Below, one piece after another: positions 46,194 to 57,304 of a stretch of 64,000 bases of DNA. Position numbers and translations under genes: made by a program. The first letter of the stretch is position 1. Each line of letters starts with the position of its first letter. The DNA is taken from the NCBI RefSeq assembly GCF_001552735.1, contig NZ_BCRT01000013.1:124001-188000 (forward strand), in the 5' to 3' direction. The notes under the pieces were generated by a model. That model ran no database searches. It was not told where the DNA came from and saw only the letters and a list, made by a program, of their open reading frames with translations. Source of the stretch: Sanguibacter suarezii NBRC 16159 (GTDB lineage: Bacteria > Actinomycetota > Actinomycetes > Actinomycetales > Cellulomonadaceae).

Positions 46194-46907
46194 TCAGCTC
46201 GGGTCCTCGCCCTGGGTGAGGGCGTCCCACGCGTCGCGCTCGTCGAGGGCCGGCTCGTCGTCGGGCGCGGTGCCCGCGACCGCGGGCGTGTGCCCGTCGG
46301 CGCTGTCACCGGCCGGGCGCGGTGCGGACTGAGCGCCGGTCGTCCGCGGGCCGGCGCCAGCACCGCCCGTCTCGCCAGCTCCGGCTCCGGCTCCGGCACC
46401 GGCACCGGTGGCCGGGGTGTCGTACTTGGTGGTCCGGCTCCCCCAGTTGATCGGCGCCACGATCGACCGCACCACGACGGCCATGATCGCCACCCCGCAC
46501 AGCAGGGTGAGGTAGGGCGCCACGGACACCGACACGTCGCCGACGACGCCGATCACCCCGGTGGCCTCGGCCACCCCGGTGCGGGCGGCGGCCTCGGGCT
46601 CGCGGATGATGTTCAGCGCGGACCCGGCGATCACCACCCCGCCCAGGGCCACCACGGCCAGCGCGATCCAGCGGGCGACCCGCCCCACCAGCCCGAGGGC
46701 GAGCGCGGCGGCCACCACGACGAGCGCGGCGGCGCTGACGCCGGGTGCGGCGGTCGTGCCGGTGACCGTCACGGTCACCTGCTCATCGAGGACCGTCGAT
46801 GCGATGGTGGTCAGCCAGGTCGGTGCCGCGGTCGCCACGGCCGCCCCGCCGAGGACGACGAGCGGCAGGACGATCTGGCGCCGTCCCCCACGCGCTGCCC
46901 CGCTCAC
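46194..46907 (-). CDS. Trp biosynthesis-associated membrane protein (TIGR02234)
   Basis: The 237-residue protein matches the actinobacterial family found next to trpE: four membrane helices (about residues 12-30, 58-77, 82-100 and 127-150), then the conserved VAPINWGSRTTKYD. The last 75 residues are a low-complexity Gly/Ala/Pro tail ending in an acidic stretch. The GTG at 46907 overlaps the trpE stop in GTGA. Its role is unknown; the link to tryptophan synthesis rests on conserved position. Confidence 0.9.
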   Translation of the reverse strand: MSGAARGGRRQIVLPLVVLGGAAVATAAPTWLTTIASTVLDEQVTVTVTGTTAAPGVSAAALVVVAAALALGLVGRVARWIALAVVALGGVVIAGSALNIIREPEAAARTGVAEATGVIGVVGDVSVSVAPYLTLLCGVAIMAVVVRSIVAPINWGSRTTKYDTPATGAGAGAGAGAGETGGAGAGPRTTGAQSAPRPAGDSADGHTPAVAGTAPDDEPALDERDAWDALTQGEDPS

Positions 46908-48481
46908 GGCCGTGCTCGCAGCCGGCTCGCGATCTGCACGGACCGCACTGCGGCGGCCGCCTTGTTCCGCGACTCCTCGTACTCCAGGGCCGGGACGGAG
47001 TCAGCGACGATCCCGCCTCCGGCCTGGACGCTGGCCCGCTGGCCGCGGATGAGAGCGGTGCGGATCGCTATCGCCATGTCCATCGTCCCGTCGAAGCCGA
47101 AGTACCCCACGGTCCCACCGTAGATCCCGCGCGAGGCGGGCTCCACCTCGTCGATGAGCGCGATCGCTCGGGCCTTGGGCGCACCGGACAGCGTGCCGGC
47201 GGGGAAGGTCGCGGTGAGCACGTCCAGGGCCGTGACCTCCGGGCGCAGCCTGCCCACGACGGTGGAGCAGATGTGCATGATGTGGCTGAACCGCTTGATC
47301 GCCATGAACTCCACCACCTCGACGCTCGTCGGTGCGCAGACCTTGGCCAGGTCGTTGCGGGAGAGATCGATGAGCATGATGTGCTCGGAGCGTTCCTTCG
47401 GGTCGGCGAGCAGCTCCACGCCCAGGCGCTGGTCCTCCTCCGGCGTGGCCCCGCGCGGGCGGGACCCGGCGATGGGGAAGGTCACCACGCGACGGTCGGT
47501 CACCTTGGCCAGCGTCTCCGGGCTGGAGCCGACAACGGCGAAGTCGCGCCCTGCCGCGTCCACGAGCTGGAAGTAGTACATGTACGGGCTGGGGTTGATG
47601 GTGCGCAGCACCCGGTAGACGTCGAGCGGGTCGGCCGGGCAGTCGAGGTCGAGGCGCTGGGAGACCACCACCTGGAACACCTCGCCGTCGCGGATCGCGG
47701 CCTTGCCGGTCTCCACGGCCGCCTCGAAGTCCGCGCGTGCGGTGCGGAACTCGAGCTCGGGCTCAGGTGCGCCGTCGTCGAGCACGCGCAGCACGTCGCC
47801 GCCCCAGGCTCCGCCGGCGACGAGCTTGGCCTCCATGGCGTCCAGCCGCGCGACGGCGTCGGCGTGGGCCCACTCGACCCGCTCGTCGGTCGCGTCGAAG
47901 TTGATCGCGTTGGCGATGAGCCACACAGACCCGTCGATGTGGTCCACCACGGCGAGGTCGCTGGCCAGGCACAGCGTCATCTCCGGCACGCCGAGCTCGT
48001 CGGGGGCCGTCGCGGGCAGGGTGGGCTCCCAGCGGCGCACGAGGTCCCAGCCGAGCGCGCCGACCAGTCCCCCGGTGAGCGGCGGCAGGCCGTCGATGGC
48101 GTCGGTGTGCAGCACCCGCAGCGTCGCGTCGAGCACCTCGAGCGGGCTGCCCGACGTCGGCACGCCGGCGGGCACGTCGCCGCGCCACACCGCCTCGTCG
48201 CCGTCGACGGTCAGCGTGGCTCGGGAGTTCACGCCGATGAAGGAGTACCGCGACCAGCCGCCGTCGATCTCGGCGGACTCCATGAGGAAGGTGCCCGGTC
48301 GGCTCCCGGCGAGGGTGCGGTACAGGCTCACGGGCGTGACGTCGTCGGCCAGCAGGCGGCGTACCACGGGCACCACCCGGCGGTCTGCGGCCAGCTCGCA
48401 GAACTCCTGCACCTGCGGCCACGTCTGCCCCCAGGCGAGCGTCCCGACGGCGTGCGGACGAGACGTGGGCGCTGCGTTCAC
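46904..48481 (-). CDS. trpE: Anthranilate synthase component I
   Basis: TrpE converts chorismate to anthranilate with ammonia from TrpG, which is not in the window. The 525-residue product has the N-terminal tryptophan-feedback segment [19 protein letters not shown] and the chorismate-binding domain with [21 protein letters not shown] and [11 protein letters not shown]. The GTG at 48481 overlaps the hisI stop, and its end overlaps the membrane protein gene, so hisI, trpE and the membrane protein form one coupled unit. Confidence 0.96.
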   Translation of the reverse strand: MNAAPTSRPHAVGTLAWGQTWPQVQEFCELAADRRVVPVVRRLLADDVTPVSLYRTLAGSRPGTFLMESAEIDGGWSRYSFIGVNSRATLTVDGDEAVWRGDVPAGVPTSGSPLEVLDATLRVLHTDAIDGLPPLTGGLVGALGWDLVRRWEPTLPATAPDELGVPEMTLCLASDLAVVDHIDGSVWLIANAINFDATDERVEWAHADAVARLDAMEAKLVAGGAWGGDVLRVLDDGAPEPELEFRTARADFEAAVETGKAAIRDGEVFQVVVSQRLDLDCPADPLDVYRVLRTINPSPYMYYFQLVDAAGRDFAVVGSSPETLAKVTDRRVVTFPIAGSRPRGATPEEDQRLGVELLADPKERSEHIMLIDLSRNDLAKVCAPTSVEVVEFMAIKRFSHIMHICSTVVGRLRPEVTALDVLTATFPAGTLSGAPKARAIALIDEVEPASRGIYGGTVGYFGFDGTMDMAIAIRTALIRGQRASVQAGGGIVADSVPALEYEESRNKAAAAVRSVQIASRLRARP

Positions 48482-48930
48482 GATGAGGACTCCTCTGGGG
48501 TGGGGTCGGGTGTGGCCGAGGGCGGGTCGACCGGCTCTGAGGTGACGCCGCCGACGACGGCACCGAGGTCTCCCCCGGTGATGAAGCAGGTCCGCTCCCC
48601 GGTGTGGCAGGCAGCACCCACCTGGTCGACCTCGACCAGGAGCGCGTCGCCGTCGCAGTCGATCGAGACGGACTTGACCCACTGCACGTGACCGGAGGTG
48701 TCGCCCTTGCGCCAGTACTCCTGGCGGGAGCGGGAGTAGAACGTCACGCGTCCTGACGTCAGGGTGCGGGCCAGGGCCTCGTCGTCCATCCAGCCGAGCA
48801 TGAGGACCTCGCGCGTGTCGTGCTGCTGCACGATCGCGGCGACCAGACCGGCGCCGTCGCGCTTGAGGCGCGCGGCGATCTCGGGGTCGAGGGAGCTGAC
48901 GGGGACGGGGGTGGGAGGAAGCGTCGACAC
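48478..48930 (-). CDS. hisI: Phosphoribosyl-AMP cyclohydrolase
   Basis: HisI opens the ring of phosphoribosyl-AMP in histidine synthesis, using zinc. The 150-residue product has the zinc and magnesium sites [15 protein letters not shown] and [10 protein letters not shown], and [15 protein letters not shown]. The C-terminal 30 residues are a Pro/Ser/Glu extension beyond the usual domain. The GTG at 48930 has GGAGG at a good distance, which favours it over an upstream ATG that would add 12 residues. It leads the coupled set with trpE. Confidence 0.94.
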   Translation of the reverse strand: MSTLPPTPVPVSSLDPEIAARLKRDGAGLVAAIVQQHDTREVLMLGWMDDEALARTLTSGRVTFYSRSRQEYWRKGDTSGHVQWVKSVSIDCDGDALLVEVDQVGAACHTGERTCFITGGDLGAVVGGVTSEPVDPPSATPDPTPEESSS

Positions 48931-48994
48931 CGGTGCATCCTCCCACGACCGCGCCCCGCCGAGCACACCCTGCCCATCCCGTCGGGGCCCGCCG

Positions 48995-50881
48995 TCAGTG
49001 GACCTGGGACACCCAGGCAGCGTGCATCCGCGCGTAGTGCCCGTCCCCCGCCACCAGCTCGCGGTGCGGGCCCACCTCGGCGATGCGCCCCTCGTGCACG
49101 ACGACGACGAGGTCAGCCGCCTCGGCCGTGGACAGCCGGTGCGCGATGGTGATGGTCGAGCGCCCGTGGGTCAAGGAGTCCAGCGCCCGGGCCACCCGCA
49201 CCTCCGTGGCCGGGTCCACCGCGCTGGTCGCCTCGTCGAGCACGAGCAGGTCTGCCCCGGCGAGGTAGGCGCGGGCGATGGCCACGAGCTGACGCTCCCC
49301 GGCGGACAGGGATTCCCCGCGCTGGCCGATCGGGGTGTCCAGGCCGGCCGGGAGGTCGCCCACCCAGTCGGACAGGCCGAGGTCCTCGACGGCCTGGTCG
49401 AGCAGCGCCTGCGGCGCGCGCTCAGGCGTGGTGCCCGCCGCGTCGTCGGGCCGGTAGCCGTAGGCGATGTTGTCCGCGAGGGTGCCGTCGAAGAGGAAGC
49501 CCTCCTGGGGGACCATGACCACCCTGGAGCGCAGGCTGGCCGCGCGGATGTCCCGCAGGTCGGTGCCGTCGAGCAGCACCCGACCGGCAGCAGGGTCCAT
49601 GAGGCGGGTGGCGAGCTTGGCGAGCGTCGTCTTGCCCGAGCCGGTGGCCCCCACCACCGCGACCCGCGTCCGGGCGGGCAGCACGAGGTCGATGCCGTGC
49701 AGCACGGGCTCACCGTCGGGGTAGGCGAAAGTCACACCGTCGAACTCGATGCCTGCCGGACCGCGCGGGCTGTCCACGCCGTCCGTGCCCGGGTCGGCGA
49801 CCAGGACCGGGGTCTCCAGCACCGCGAGCACCCGGCGCCACCCGGCCACCGCGTTCTGCAGCTCGTTGAGGATCTCGGTGGCCATCTGCACCGGACCGGT
49901 GAAGAGCTGGACGAGGAAGAGGAAGGCGAGCAGCTGCCCGATGGTCAGCGTGCCACCGACCCCCAGGTAGGTGCCGGCCACCACGACCGCGCTGAGCACG
50001 AGGTTGGCGACGAGCACCCCGGAGGAGAAGACCACCGAGACCAGGCTCTGCGCCCGGATCGCCGACCCGCGGTGGGTGTCGATCGCGGCGTCGATGCGTC
50101 GCTGGGTGCGCTTGCCCACCCCGTAGGCGCGGATCGTCTCCGCTCCCACGACGGCCTCCGAGACCGCCCCGAGCATCGCCCCGACCTTGGCGCGCACGGC
50201 GGTGTACGCAGCATTGACCTTCTTCTGGGCGGGCCGCAGCACGAAGAACAGCGGCACGAAGCAGACCCACACGACGATGGCCAGCTGCCAGGAGTAGATG
50301 GCCATGAGGACCGTCGCGGCGGCGATCTGCAGGATCGAGACGAGCAGCATGATGCCGCCCCACTGGACGAACATCGAGATGGTGTCGACGTCGCTGGTCA
50401 CCCGCGAGACGAGGGAGCCACGCCGCTCCGTGCTCTGGGAGAGCACCGAGAGGTCGTGCACGTGCCGGAAGGCCTTGACCCGCAGGGAGGCCAGGCCCGC
50501 CTCGGTGCTGCGGAACAGCCGGACGTTGACCAGGGCCGAGCACAGCCCCGCGACGACGAGCACGACCGCGGCGGCGCTGACCAGCCAGACCACGCGGGTG
50601 GTGTCGACCCCGCCGGGAGCAAGGATGCCGGTGTCCACCGTCTGCTGGACGGCGATAGGCACCACGACCCGCCCGCCTGCGGCCACGACCGCGAGCAGCA
50701 GCGTGATGACCACGCCGTCGAGGATCTCGGGCGAGACCTGGATGCCGCGGCGCAGCGTGGCGAAGACGCCGAGCTCGCTCGCCGAGGCGATCGCGCCGTG
50801 CCGGCGTCCCCCGGAGGGGGCTGCGTCTGGTGTGGTGGCGTCTGGTGTGGTGGCAGCCTTCGTGGCGCGGTCGCGGCTCAC
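48995..50881 (-). CDS. ABC exporter half, subunit with the intact ATP site
   Basis: The 628-residue protein has six membrane helices and an ATPase domain. The latter has Walker [10 protein letters not shown] (near residue 410), signature [13 protein letters not shown], Walker [13 protein letters not shown] with the catalytic Glu, and H-loop IAHRLST. Its own ATP site is therefore intact, but its signature loop has Ala for the second Gly. The partner encoded just upstream has the opposite pattern, so the two form a heterodimeric exporter. The GTG at 50881 overlaps the partner's stop in GTGA. The substrate is unknown; drug and lipid exporters share this layout. Confidence 0.9.
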   Translation of the reverse strand: MSRDRATKAATTPDATTPDAAPSGGRRHGAIASASELGVFATLRRGIQVSPEILDGVVITLLLAVVAAGGRVVVPIAVQQTVDTGILAPGGVDTTRVVWLVSAAAVVLVVAGLCSALVNVRLFRSTEAGLASLRVKAFRHVHDLSVLSQSTERRGSLVSRVTSDVDTISMFVQWGGIMLLVSILQIAAATVLMAIYSWQLAIVVWVCFVPLFFVLRPAQKKVNAAYTAVRAKVGAMLGAVSEAVVGAETIRAYGVGKRTQRRIDAAIDTHRGSAIRAQSLVSVVFSSGVLVANLVLSAVVVAGTYLGVGGTLTIGQLLAFLFLVQLFTGPVQMATEILNELQNAVAGWRRVLAVLETPVLVADPGTDGVDSPRGPAGIEFDGVTFAYPDGEPVLHGIDLVLPARTRVAVVGATGSGKTTLAKLATRLMDPAAGRVLLDGTDLRDIRAASLRSRVVMVPQEGFLFDGTLADNIAYGYRPDDAAGTTPERAPQALLDQAVEDLGLSDWVGDLPAGLDTPIGQRGESLSAGERQLVAIARAYLAGADLLVLDEATSAVDPATEVRVARALDSLTHGRSTITIAHRLSTAEAADLVVVVHEGRIAEVGPHRELVAGDGHYARMHAAWVSQVH

Positions 50882-52740
50882 GCGTCCCCTTCCCGTCGTG
50901 CGGCCTCACGCTGGTAGGCCAGCGCCAGGTCGCGGAATCCTGCGTCGCGGTCGAGGAGCTCGTGGGCCGGGCCGGTGTCCACGACCCTGCCGGACTCCAC
51001 GTGCACCACCCGGTCGGCGAGGCTCACGCTGGACATCCGGTAGGCGACCATGACCACCGTGGTCCCCGTCCCCGCACGCAGACCGGCCAGGATGCCCTGC
51101 TCGACCTCCGGGTCCACGGCGCTCGTGGCGTCGTCCAGGACGAGCAGCCGCGGGCGGCGGACCAGGGCGCGCGCGAGGGCGACGCGTTGGCGCTGGCCTC
51201 CGGACAGGTTCGCGCCGCTCTCTCCGAGCGGGGCGTCCAGCCCCAGCGGGAGCGCCCGCACGACATCGGCCACCCGGGCCAGCTCGAGGGCGGCCCACAC
51301 CTCGGCGTCGCTGGGACGCGTGGGGTCGTCGTCGTCGGCCAGGGTGATGTTGCCGCGGATCGTGTCCTCGAAGATGAAGGTCGTCTGGGAGGCAAAGGCG
51401 ACAGTGCCGGTGAGGTCGCGGGCGAGGACGTCGCGGACGTCCGCGCCGTCGAGCAGCACGCGGCCCTCGCTCGGGTCGGAGAGCCTGCTGAGCAGGGACA
51501 CGAGCGTCGTCTTGCCCGCCCCGGTGGAGCCGACGACCGCGACGGTCTCGCCGGCCGCGATGTCGAGGTCGATGCCGGAGAGCAGGTGCACGTCACCCGT
51601 CGCGGTGGGCACGCGGACCCCCACTCCCTCCAGCCGCACGGCCAGCCCCGCCGCCTCGTGCTCGGACGGGAGGGGACGGGTGCCCAGGGTCAGGGCGCCG
51701 CGGGCGTCGAGGACCTGGCTGATGCGCTCGTAGCCGACCACGCCGCGGGGCAGCTCACCGAGCACCCAGCCGAAGGCCCGCACCGGCACGGCCATCATGG
51801 TCAGCAGGTAGGCGGCTGAGACCACCTCGCCGGTCTCGACCGCGCCGGCCTGGACCCGGAAGGTGCCCACCACGAGGACGAGCAGCGTCCCCAGCGGAGG
51901 CAGGAACTCGATGATCGGGTCGAAGAAGGCGCGGACGGTGCCGACCCGGACGTTGGCCGCGCGCAGCGCAGCGGTGCGCTCGGCGAACCGGGCCTCCTCC
52001 CGCTCCTCGGTGCCCAGCGCCTTGACCAGCAGAGCCGCCTCGAAGCTCTCGTGGGCGACGTCGGCCACCTCGGCGCGCAGCTGCTGGGCGAGGGTGATGG
52101 CCGGGGACATGTACTTCTGGAAGACGAGGTTGACCAGCACGGCGATGGGCAGGACGCTCAGGGCCGCGACGGCCAGCCACACGTCGAGGTTGAACAGCGC
52201 GACCGCGGCGATGCCGATCATGACGCAGACCCCGAGGGCGAAGGGCAGCGGGTTGAACACCCCGGTCGCGGCCTCCACGTCAGAGCTGACGTTGGAGAGC
52301 AGCTGGCCTGTGGGGTGGGCCCGGTGCCAGGACATCGGCAGCTCGAGGTAGCGCGCGGTCACCGCGCGCCGGTGGTTGGCCTGCAGGTTCGCCACGCCGA
52401 TCCCGGCGAAGATCCGCCGGGCCGCGACGCTCAGCGCCAGCCCCAGCCCGACGGCGGCCAGCGCCGCCCCGCCGATCCACGCACGCCCGACCGGAGTCTC
52501 CAGGTTCACCGCTGGCACGACGATGGAGTCGGTGACCGCGCCGAGGACCTGGCTGACAGCGACCGTCAGGCCGCCGAAGAGCGCCGACGCGCCGATCGCC
52601 AGGATGTAGATACGCCACTCGGCGCGGATCCCGGCGCCCATGAGGGCGAGTGATCGCCGCGTGCGGCTGCCGGTGAGGGCATGGGTGGTCACGAGCAGAG
52701 CCGTCCTTACCGAGGGGAAGGTTGATCTTCTCACAGTCAT
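50878..52740 (-). CDS. ABC exporter half, subunit with the degenerate ATP site
   Basis: The 620-residue protein has six membrane helices and an ATPase domain with Walker A GSTGAGKTT and a normal signature LSGGQRQRVALAR. Its Walker B is LLVLDDATSAVD, with Asp in place of the catalytic Glu, and its H-loop is VAYRMSS, with Tyr in place of His. These changes mark the non-hydrolytic site of heterodimeric exporters such as TM287/288. The ATG at 52740 was chosen with a weak ribosome site; a GTG at 52692 with AAGGA upstream is an alternative. It is divergent from the TIGR03085-type gene. Confidence 0.9.
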   Translation of the reverse strand: MTVRRSTFPSVRTALLVTTHALTGSRTRRSLALMGAGIRAEWRIYILAIGASALFGGLTVAVSQVLGAVTDSIVVPAVNLETPVGRAWIGGAALAAVGLGLALSVAARRIFAGIGVANLQANHRRAVTARYLELPMSWHRAHPTGQLLSNVSSDVEAATGVFNPLPFALGVCVMIGIAAVALFNLDVWLAVAALSVLPIAVLVNLVFQKYMSPAITLAQQLRAEVADVAHESFEAALLVKALGTEEREEARFAERTAALRAANVRVGTVRAFFDPIIEFLPPLGTLLVLVVGTFRVQAGAVETGEVVSAAYLLTMMAVPVRAFGWVLGELPRGVVGYERISQVLDARGALTLGTRPLPSEHEAAGLAVRLEGVGVRVPTATGDVHLLSGIDLDIAAGETVAVVGSTGAGKTTLVSLLSRLSDPSEGRVLLDGADVRDVLARDLTGTVAFASQTTFIFEDTIRGNITLADDDDPTRPSDAEVWAALELARVADVVRALPLGLDAPLGESGANLSGGQRQRVALARALVRRPRLLVLDDATSAVDPEVEQGILAGLRAGTGTTVVMVAYRMSSVSLADRVVHVESGRVVDTGPAHELLDRDAGFRDLALAYQREAARREGDA

Positions 52741-52768
52741 CGACGCCGCTCACGTGCCACGATGGAGC

Positions 52769-53401
52769 ATGGCTGCTACCTGGAACATCGACGAACGCGC
52801 TCGCCTCGCCCACGTCCTGAGCGACCTCGGCCCCGGGCGTCCGACCCTCTGCGAGGGCTGGCAGACCCAGCACCTCGCCGCCCACGTCGTGCTGCGCGAC
52901 AGGGCCCCGTGGCGCCGGTCGGACCGCACGACCTCAGAGCTCGCGGCGCACTCCGAGGACAGGTCGAGCTTCGACGACCTCGTCGTCGAGGTGGCGCAGG
53001 GCCCACGGTGGCCGTCGGCGACGAGCCGGGTGGCCGAGACGATGAACCTGCTCGAGCTGTTCGTCCACACCGAGGACGTCGTGCGCGCCCAGCCCGGGGG
53101 CCTGCAGGTGGCGGCCGGCGAGGTCCGCAGCGCGGAGCACGAGGCCCAGCTGTGGTCGCAGTTCCGGCTTTTCGCACGGCTCATGTACCTCGCCGTCCCC
53201 ACCGGGGTGATCCTCGTGGTGACCGACGGTCCTCGGGCTGTCGCCCGCCGACCGCGCCGCGGTCACGGCACCGTCGTGGTCAGCGGTCCGGTGGGAGAGA
53301 TCATCATGCACGGCTTCGGCCGGGGTGCGGCGTCGAGCGTGCGGGTCGACGGGACGCCGCGTGACGTCGAGATCTTCAGTGAGAAGTTTCCCGGACCGTG
53401 A
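52769..53401 (+). CDS. TIGR03085-family protein (DinB/maleylpyruvate isomerase-like)
   Basis: The 210-residue protein matches an actinobacterial family with a four-helix DinB-like N-terminus: [31 protein letters not shown], where the His in the QTQHLAAH region is a metal-site candidate. The segment [21 protein letters not shown] holds the other conserved His and acidic residues. Related proteins use mycothiol or bind metal ions, but this family is uncharacterised. The ATG at 52769 starts 28 bases from the divergent ABC gene. Its 3' end overlaps hisF by 26 bases. Confidence 0.82.
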   Translation: MAATWNIDERARLAHVLSDLGPGRPTLCEGWQTQHLAAHVVLRDRAPWRRSDRTTSELAAHSEDRSSFDDLVVEVAQGPRWPSATSRVAETMNLLELFVHTEDVVRAQPGGLQVAAGEVRSAEHEAQLWSQFRLFARLMYLAVPTGVILVVTDGPRAVARRPRRGHGTVVVSGPVGEIIMHGFGRGAASSVRVDGTPRDVEIFSEKFPGP

Positions 53402-54158
53402 TCCCGTCGGCTGCCATCGCGTCCTTGACCTCGCGCACGGTCAGCCGTCCGAAGTGGAAGACGCTCGCGGCGAGCACGGCGTCCGCGCCCGCCCGTGCGG
53501 CGGCGGAGAAGTCCGCTGCGCTGGACGCGCCGCCGCTCGCGATGAGCGGCACGCTCACCCGGCTGCGCACGGCGCCGAACATCTCCAGGTCGAAGCCGTC
53601 GTAGGTGCCGTCCGCGTCCATCGAGTTGAGCAGGATCTCCCCCGCGCCGAGCTCAGCGGCCCGCACGGCCCATTCAACGGCGTCGATGCCTGTTCCCTGG
53701 CGACCACCGTGCGTGGTGACCTCGTAGCCGGACTCGGTCCGCACGTCCCCGGTCACCCGGCGGGCGTCGACCGACAGGACAAGCACCTGGCTGCCGAAGC
53801 GGTCGGCGATCTCGGAGAGCAGCTCCGGGCGGGCGATGGCCGCGGTGTTGACACCGACCTTGTCCGCCCCGGCGCGCAGCAGCCGGTCGACGTCGTCCGC
53901 GCTGCGCACGCCGCCGCCCACGGTCAGCGGGATGAAGACGGCCTCGGCGGTGCGGCGCACGACGTCGTAGGTCGTCTCGCGGTTGCCTGAGGAGGCGGAG
54001 ACATCGAGGAACGTCAGTTCGTCGGCGCCCTCGGCGTCATACTTGCGCGCCAGCTCGACGGGGTCCCCCGCGTCACGCAGGTTCGCAAAGTTCACGCCCT
54101 TGACCACGCGACCGGCGTCGACGTCGAGACACGGGATGACGCGGACAGACACAGACAT
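53376..54158 (-). CDS. hisF: Imidazole glycerol phosphate synthase subunit HisF
   Basis: HisF is the cyclase half of the enzyme that forms the imidazole ring and AICAR from PRFAR. The 260-residue TIM barrel has [18 protein letters not shown] with the catalytic Asp 11, [26 protein letters not shown] and the second catalytic Asp in [12 protein letters not shown]. The ATG at 54158 is the natural start. HisH is not in this window. The end overlaps the convergent TIGR03085-type gene by 26 bases. Confidence 0.96.
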   Translation of the reverse strand: MSVSVRVIPCLDVDAGRVVKGVNFANLRDAGDPVELARKYDAEGADELTFLDVSASSGNRETTYDVVRRTAEAVFIPLTVGGGVRSADDVDRLLRAGADKVGVNTAAIARPELLSEIADRFGSQVLVLSVDARRVTGDVRTESGYEVTTHGGRQGTGIDAVEWAVRAAELGAGEILLNSMDADGTYDGFDLEMFGAVRSRVSVPLIASGGASSAADFSAAARAGADAVLAASVFHFGRLTVREVKDAMAADGITVRETSH

Positions 54159-54201
54159 GTTCCCTGCTTCCTCAGGCTGCGGACGACTAGGGCACGCTAC
54201 C

Positions 54202-55101
54202 TCATGCCGGCGGAGCAGCGGCGAGGATGTCGACCAGGTAGACGATGGTCTCGGTGGAGAGCTCGTTGCCCGTCGGGCCGAAGCCCAGGCCGGGTGGGAC
54301 GACGAGCATCACCTGGCTGCCGACGGGCAGGTCGACCAGGCCTTGGTCGAAGCCCTCGACGAGCTGGTCCGCCCCGACCGTGACGGTCTTGGGCAGTCGC
54401 CCCTCCCCCCAGGTGGTGTCGAAGACCTCACCGGTGGACCACTTCACCGCGACGAGCTGGATGACGACCTTGCTCCCGCTGGGCACCTGGGCGCCGGTGC
54501 CACGGATGACCTGACGCACCACGGGCTCGGTCGGCGCGGGCTGCTCCGCCGGGATGGTGACCGTCGGGGCGCCCGTGGCGTCGTGCGTGACAGTCGGCAT
54601 GCCCTCCTCGGGCTCGGTGGGGTCGCCGACTGCGCGGGTGGGCAGGATGTCGATGCTCATGACGGTCGGCACGCCGTCCGTCTCGACGGCGTGCAGGATC
54701 CGGACGCCCACCCGGTGCCCGGAGAGGACCGAGACGAGGTCGGAGCCGATCGACTCGGCCGTGAGCAGGTACGGCTTCGGGACGGAGAGGAAGTCGTCGC
54801 GCAGCACCGAGGCGTCCGTGCCGTTCTCGGTGTAGATCCGCAGCAGCACCGGGCCGCCCTCGACGACCTCGTCGCCGTCGCCCTCCCAGGCCACCTCGGT
54901 GATCGGGGCCTCCAGCGTCAGGGGGGTGGGATACGTCAGCTCTGGCGTCTGCGCGCTCGTGCCGGTGATGGTCACCGTGGGCGCTGCGGGCTGGGAGGCG
55001 GGAGCGTCGTCGGCAGACGGCCCGCACGCCGTGGCGAGGCTGAGCGAGCCGACCACCAGGCACGCCGATGCTGCGAGAGTTCTCAGGTTCCGTGGGCGCA
55101 T
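54202..55101 (-). CDS. FKBP-type peptidyl-prolyl isomerase lipoprotein
   Basis: The 299-residue protein has a lipoprotein signal peptide with lipobox LATAC and Cys 26. A variable N-terminal domain follows (about residues 40-160), then a C-terminal FKBP domain (about 195-297) with [24 protein letters not shown] and [13 protein letters not shown] domains catalyse cis-trans isomerisation of Xaa-Pro bonds, and this one would act at the cell surface. It lies downstream of pafA on the same strand, a placement often seen in actinobacteria, separated by a terminator-like hairpin. Confidence 0.85.
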   Translation of the reverse strand: MRPRNLRTLAASACLVVGSLSLATACGPSADDAPASQPAAPTVTITGTSAQTPELTYPTPLTLEAPITEVAWEGDGDEVVEGGPVLLRIYTENGTDASVLRDDFLSVPKPYLLTAESIGSDLVSVLSGHRVGVRILHAVETDGVPTVMSIDILPTRAVGDPTEPEEGMPTVTHDATGAPTVTIPAEQPAPTEPVVRQVIRGTGAQVPSGSKVVIQLVAVKWSTGEVFDTTWGEGRLPKTVTVGADQLVEGFDQGLVDLPVGSQVMLVVPPGLGFGPTGNELSTETIVYLVDILAAAPPA

Positions 55102-55112
55102 AGGGGCTGATC

Positions 55113-55140
55113 CTACGAGACCGCCATGAAGGTCTCGTAG
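55113..55140 (-). terminator. Hairpin between pafA and the FKBP lipoprotein gene
   Basis: CTACGAGACC at 55113-55122 and its complement at 55131-55140 form a perfect 10-bp stem with an 8-base loop, 11 bases after the pafA stop. No T-run follows. Confidence 0.6.
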
Positions 55141-55150
55141 AGACAGACCC

Positions 55151-56515
55151 TCACATGCTCTCGATCAGCCGGTCCACCCGCTCGTCGACGCTCTGGAAGG
55201 GGTCCTTGCACAGCACCGTCCGCTGTGCCTGATCGTTGAGCTTGAGGTGCACCCAGTCGACCGTGTAGTCGCGCTTGGCCTCCTGGGCCTTGCGCACAAA
55301 ATCTCCTCGAAGCTTGGCCCGGGTGGTCTGCGGCGGGACGGCCGTGGACTCGAAGACCTCGATGTCGCTGGCCACCTTGTCCACGAGCCCGCGTGCGGCG
55401 AGCAGGTTGTACAGCCCCTCGGTCCGCGAGATGTCGTGGTAGGCCAGGTCGAGCCTGGCGATGCGCGGGTCGCCGAGGTCCAGAGAGTGCTTCTCCTGGT
55501 AACGGCGGATGAGCTGGTGCTTGATGACCCAGTCCAGCTCGCGCTCGACGCTGGAGAGGTCCCCCGACTCCAGCGCCGCCAGGCCGCGCTCCCACAGGTC
55601 GAAGACCTGCTTGTCCATCGGGGTGATCTCACCGCTCTCCTCGACGAAGGACCGCACCCGGGTGAGGTACTCCTGCTGGAGGTCGATGGCGGTGACGGTG
55701 CGTCCGGTGGCCAGCATGATGGGTGCCTTGCCGGTCATGTCGTGGCTGATCTCCCGGATCGCCCGCATGGGGTTCTCCAGTGCCATGTCCCGCATGGGGA
55801 TGCCGGCCTCGATGACGCGCAGCACCATGTCCGTCGCGCCGACCTTGAGCATGGTCGTGGGCTCGGCCATCGAGGAGTCACCGACGATGACGTGCAGGCG
55901 CCGGTACTTCTCGGCGTCGGCATGGGGCTCGTCGCGGGTGTTGATGATCGGCCGGGACCGCGTGGTGGCGCTCGAGACCGACTCCCAGATGTGGTCGGCC
56001 CGCTGGGAGAGGCAGAAGGTCGCGCCCTTGGGCGTGGCCATGATCTTGCCTGCCCCGGTGAGGATCTGGCGGGTGATGAGGAACGGCACGAGGATGTCGG
56101 CGAGGCGGGCGAAGTCGCCCTGGCGGCGCACCAGGTAGTTCTCGTGGCAGCCGTAGGAGTTGCCCGCGGAGTCGGTGTTGTTCTTGAACAGATGGATCCG
56201 ACCCGGGATGCCCTCCAGCTCCAGACGCTGCTGGGCGTCGGTGACCAGGCCCTCGAGGATCCGCTCCCCGCCGCGGTCGTAGGCGATCAGCTGGCGGACG
56301 TCGTCGCACTCGGCGGTGGCGTACTCCGGGTGCGAGCCGACGTCCAGGTACAGCCGCGAGCCGTTGCGCAGGAAGACGTTGGAGGACCTCCCCCACGCCA
56401 CGACCTTGCGGAAGAGGTACCGGGCCACCTCGTCGGCGGACAGTCCCTGGCCGTCGGGGGCGGCGCAGGTCACGCCGTACTCGGTCTCCAGACCAAAGAT
56501 TCGTCGAGTGCTCAT
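55151..56515 (-). CDS. pafA: Pup-protein ligase
   Basis: PafA joins deamidated Pup to Lys side chains of target proteins, marking them for the proteasome. The 454-residue product has [12 protein letters not shown] with metal-binding Glu 10 and Glu 12, [13 protein letters not shown] with catalytic Asp 58, [15 protein letters not shown], and [18 protein letters not shown]. The fold is that of glutamine synthetase. It lies downstream of prcA on the same strand, after a 75-base gap. Its paralogue Dop is at 62647. Confidence 0.96.
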   Translation of the reverse strand: MSTRRIFGLETEYGVTCAAPDGQGLSADEVARYLFRKVVAWGRSSNVFLRNGSRLYLDVGSHPEYATAECDDVRQLIAYDRGGERILEGLVTDAQQRLELEGIPGRIHLFKNNTDSAGNSYGCHENYLVRRQGDFARLADILVPFLITRQILTGAGKIMATPKGATFCLSQRADHIWESVSSATTRSRPIINTRDEPHADAEKYRRLHVIVGDSSMAEPTTMLKVGATDMVLRVIEAGIPMRDMALENPMRAIREISHDMTGKAPIMLATGRTVTAIDLQQEYLTRVRSFVEESGEITPMDKQVFDLWERGLAALESGDLSSVERELDWVIKHQLIRRYQEKHSLDLGDPRIARLDLAYHDISRTEGLYNLLAARGLVDKVASDIEVFESTAVPPQTTRAKLRGDFVRKAQEAKRDYTVDWVHLKLNDQAQRTVLCKDPFQSVDERVDRLIESM

Positions 56516-56590
56516 GACGTCCTCACGTGGGTGTCGATCAGGTCGATCAGACCGGTCGCGGGGATCTCAGGGATCACCGCGACCGCCCTG

Positions 56591-57304
56591 TCAGGGTGCT
56601 GGTGTCAGGAGCTCGTCGAGCAGCGGACCGGCGAGACGCCGGAACGCACGCCGCGGGCGGGTGCGGTCCAGGACGGCGACCTCCAGGTGGGCCGCCGGGA
56701 TCTGGCGAGGTTCGGCCTCGGCAGACTTCGCACCGATCGGGGTGGCCAGGACGGTGCGCACCAGGGTGAGCACCTCCGCGAGCGTCATCCCGACGCGCCA
56801 TCCCTGCTCCATGACCTCGCCGAGGTGCTCGGCCTGGCCGCCCATGACGACGTAGCCGTGCTCGTCAGCGACCGAGCCGTCGTAGGACAGCCGGTAGATC
56901 TGGTCCAGCTCGTGGGTGAGCCCGACCTGCGCGACGACCAGCTCGACCTCGAGCGGCTTGGACTCGGTGGTGAACACCGTGCCCAGCGTCTGGGCGTAGG
57001 CGTTGGCCAGCCCGCGGGCGTTGACGTCGGAGCGGTCGTAGGAGTAGCCCCGCAGGTCTGCGTAGCGCACGCCAGCCACGCGGAGGTTCTCGAACTCGTT
57101 GTACTTGCCGACGGCTGCGAAGGCGATCCGGTCGTAGATCTCCGAGATCTTGTGCAGGGCCCGGGACGGGTTCTCGGTGGCGAAGGCGATGCCGTCGTCA
57201 TAGGCGGCGACGACCACGGACCGGCCGCGGGCGATGCCCTTGCGGGCGTAGTCCGCGCGGTCCTTCATGAGCTGTTCGGGCGAGACGTAGAACGGCATGC
57301 TCAT
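56591..57304 (-). CDS. prcA: Proteasome alpha subunit
   Basis: PrcA forms the outer rings of the 20S proteasome and gates substrate entry. The 237-residue product has [25 protein letters not shown] near its start, as in other actinobacterial alpha subunits, and the C-terminal [16 protein letters not shown]. It has no N-terminal catalytic Thr. The ATG at 57304 overlaps the prcB stop in ATGA, so the two subunits are translated together. Confidence 0.96.
   Translation of the reverse strand: MSMPFYVSPEQLMKDRADYARKGIARGRSVVVAAYDDGIAFATENPSRALHKISEIYDRIAFAAVGKYNEFENLRVAGVRYADLRGYSYDRSDVNARGLANAYAQTLGTVFTTESKPLEVELVVAQVGLTHELDQIYRLSYDGSVADEHGYVVMGGQAEHLGEVMEQGWRVGMTLAEVLTLVRTVLATPIGAKSAEAEPRQIPAAHLEVAVLDRTRPRRAFRRLAGPLLDELLTPAP

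Noticed and set aside
48764-50917. Plus-strand open frame opposite the ABC subunit and hisI
   Set aside because: It is a mirror of well-supported genes, with His/Asp/Arg-rich nonsense content.
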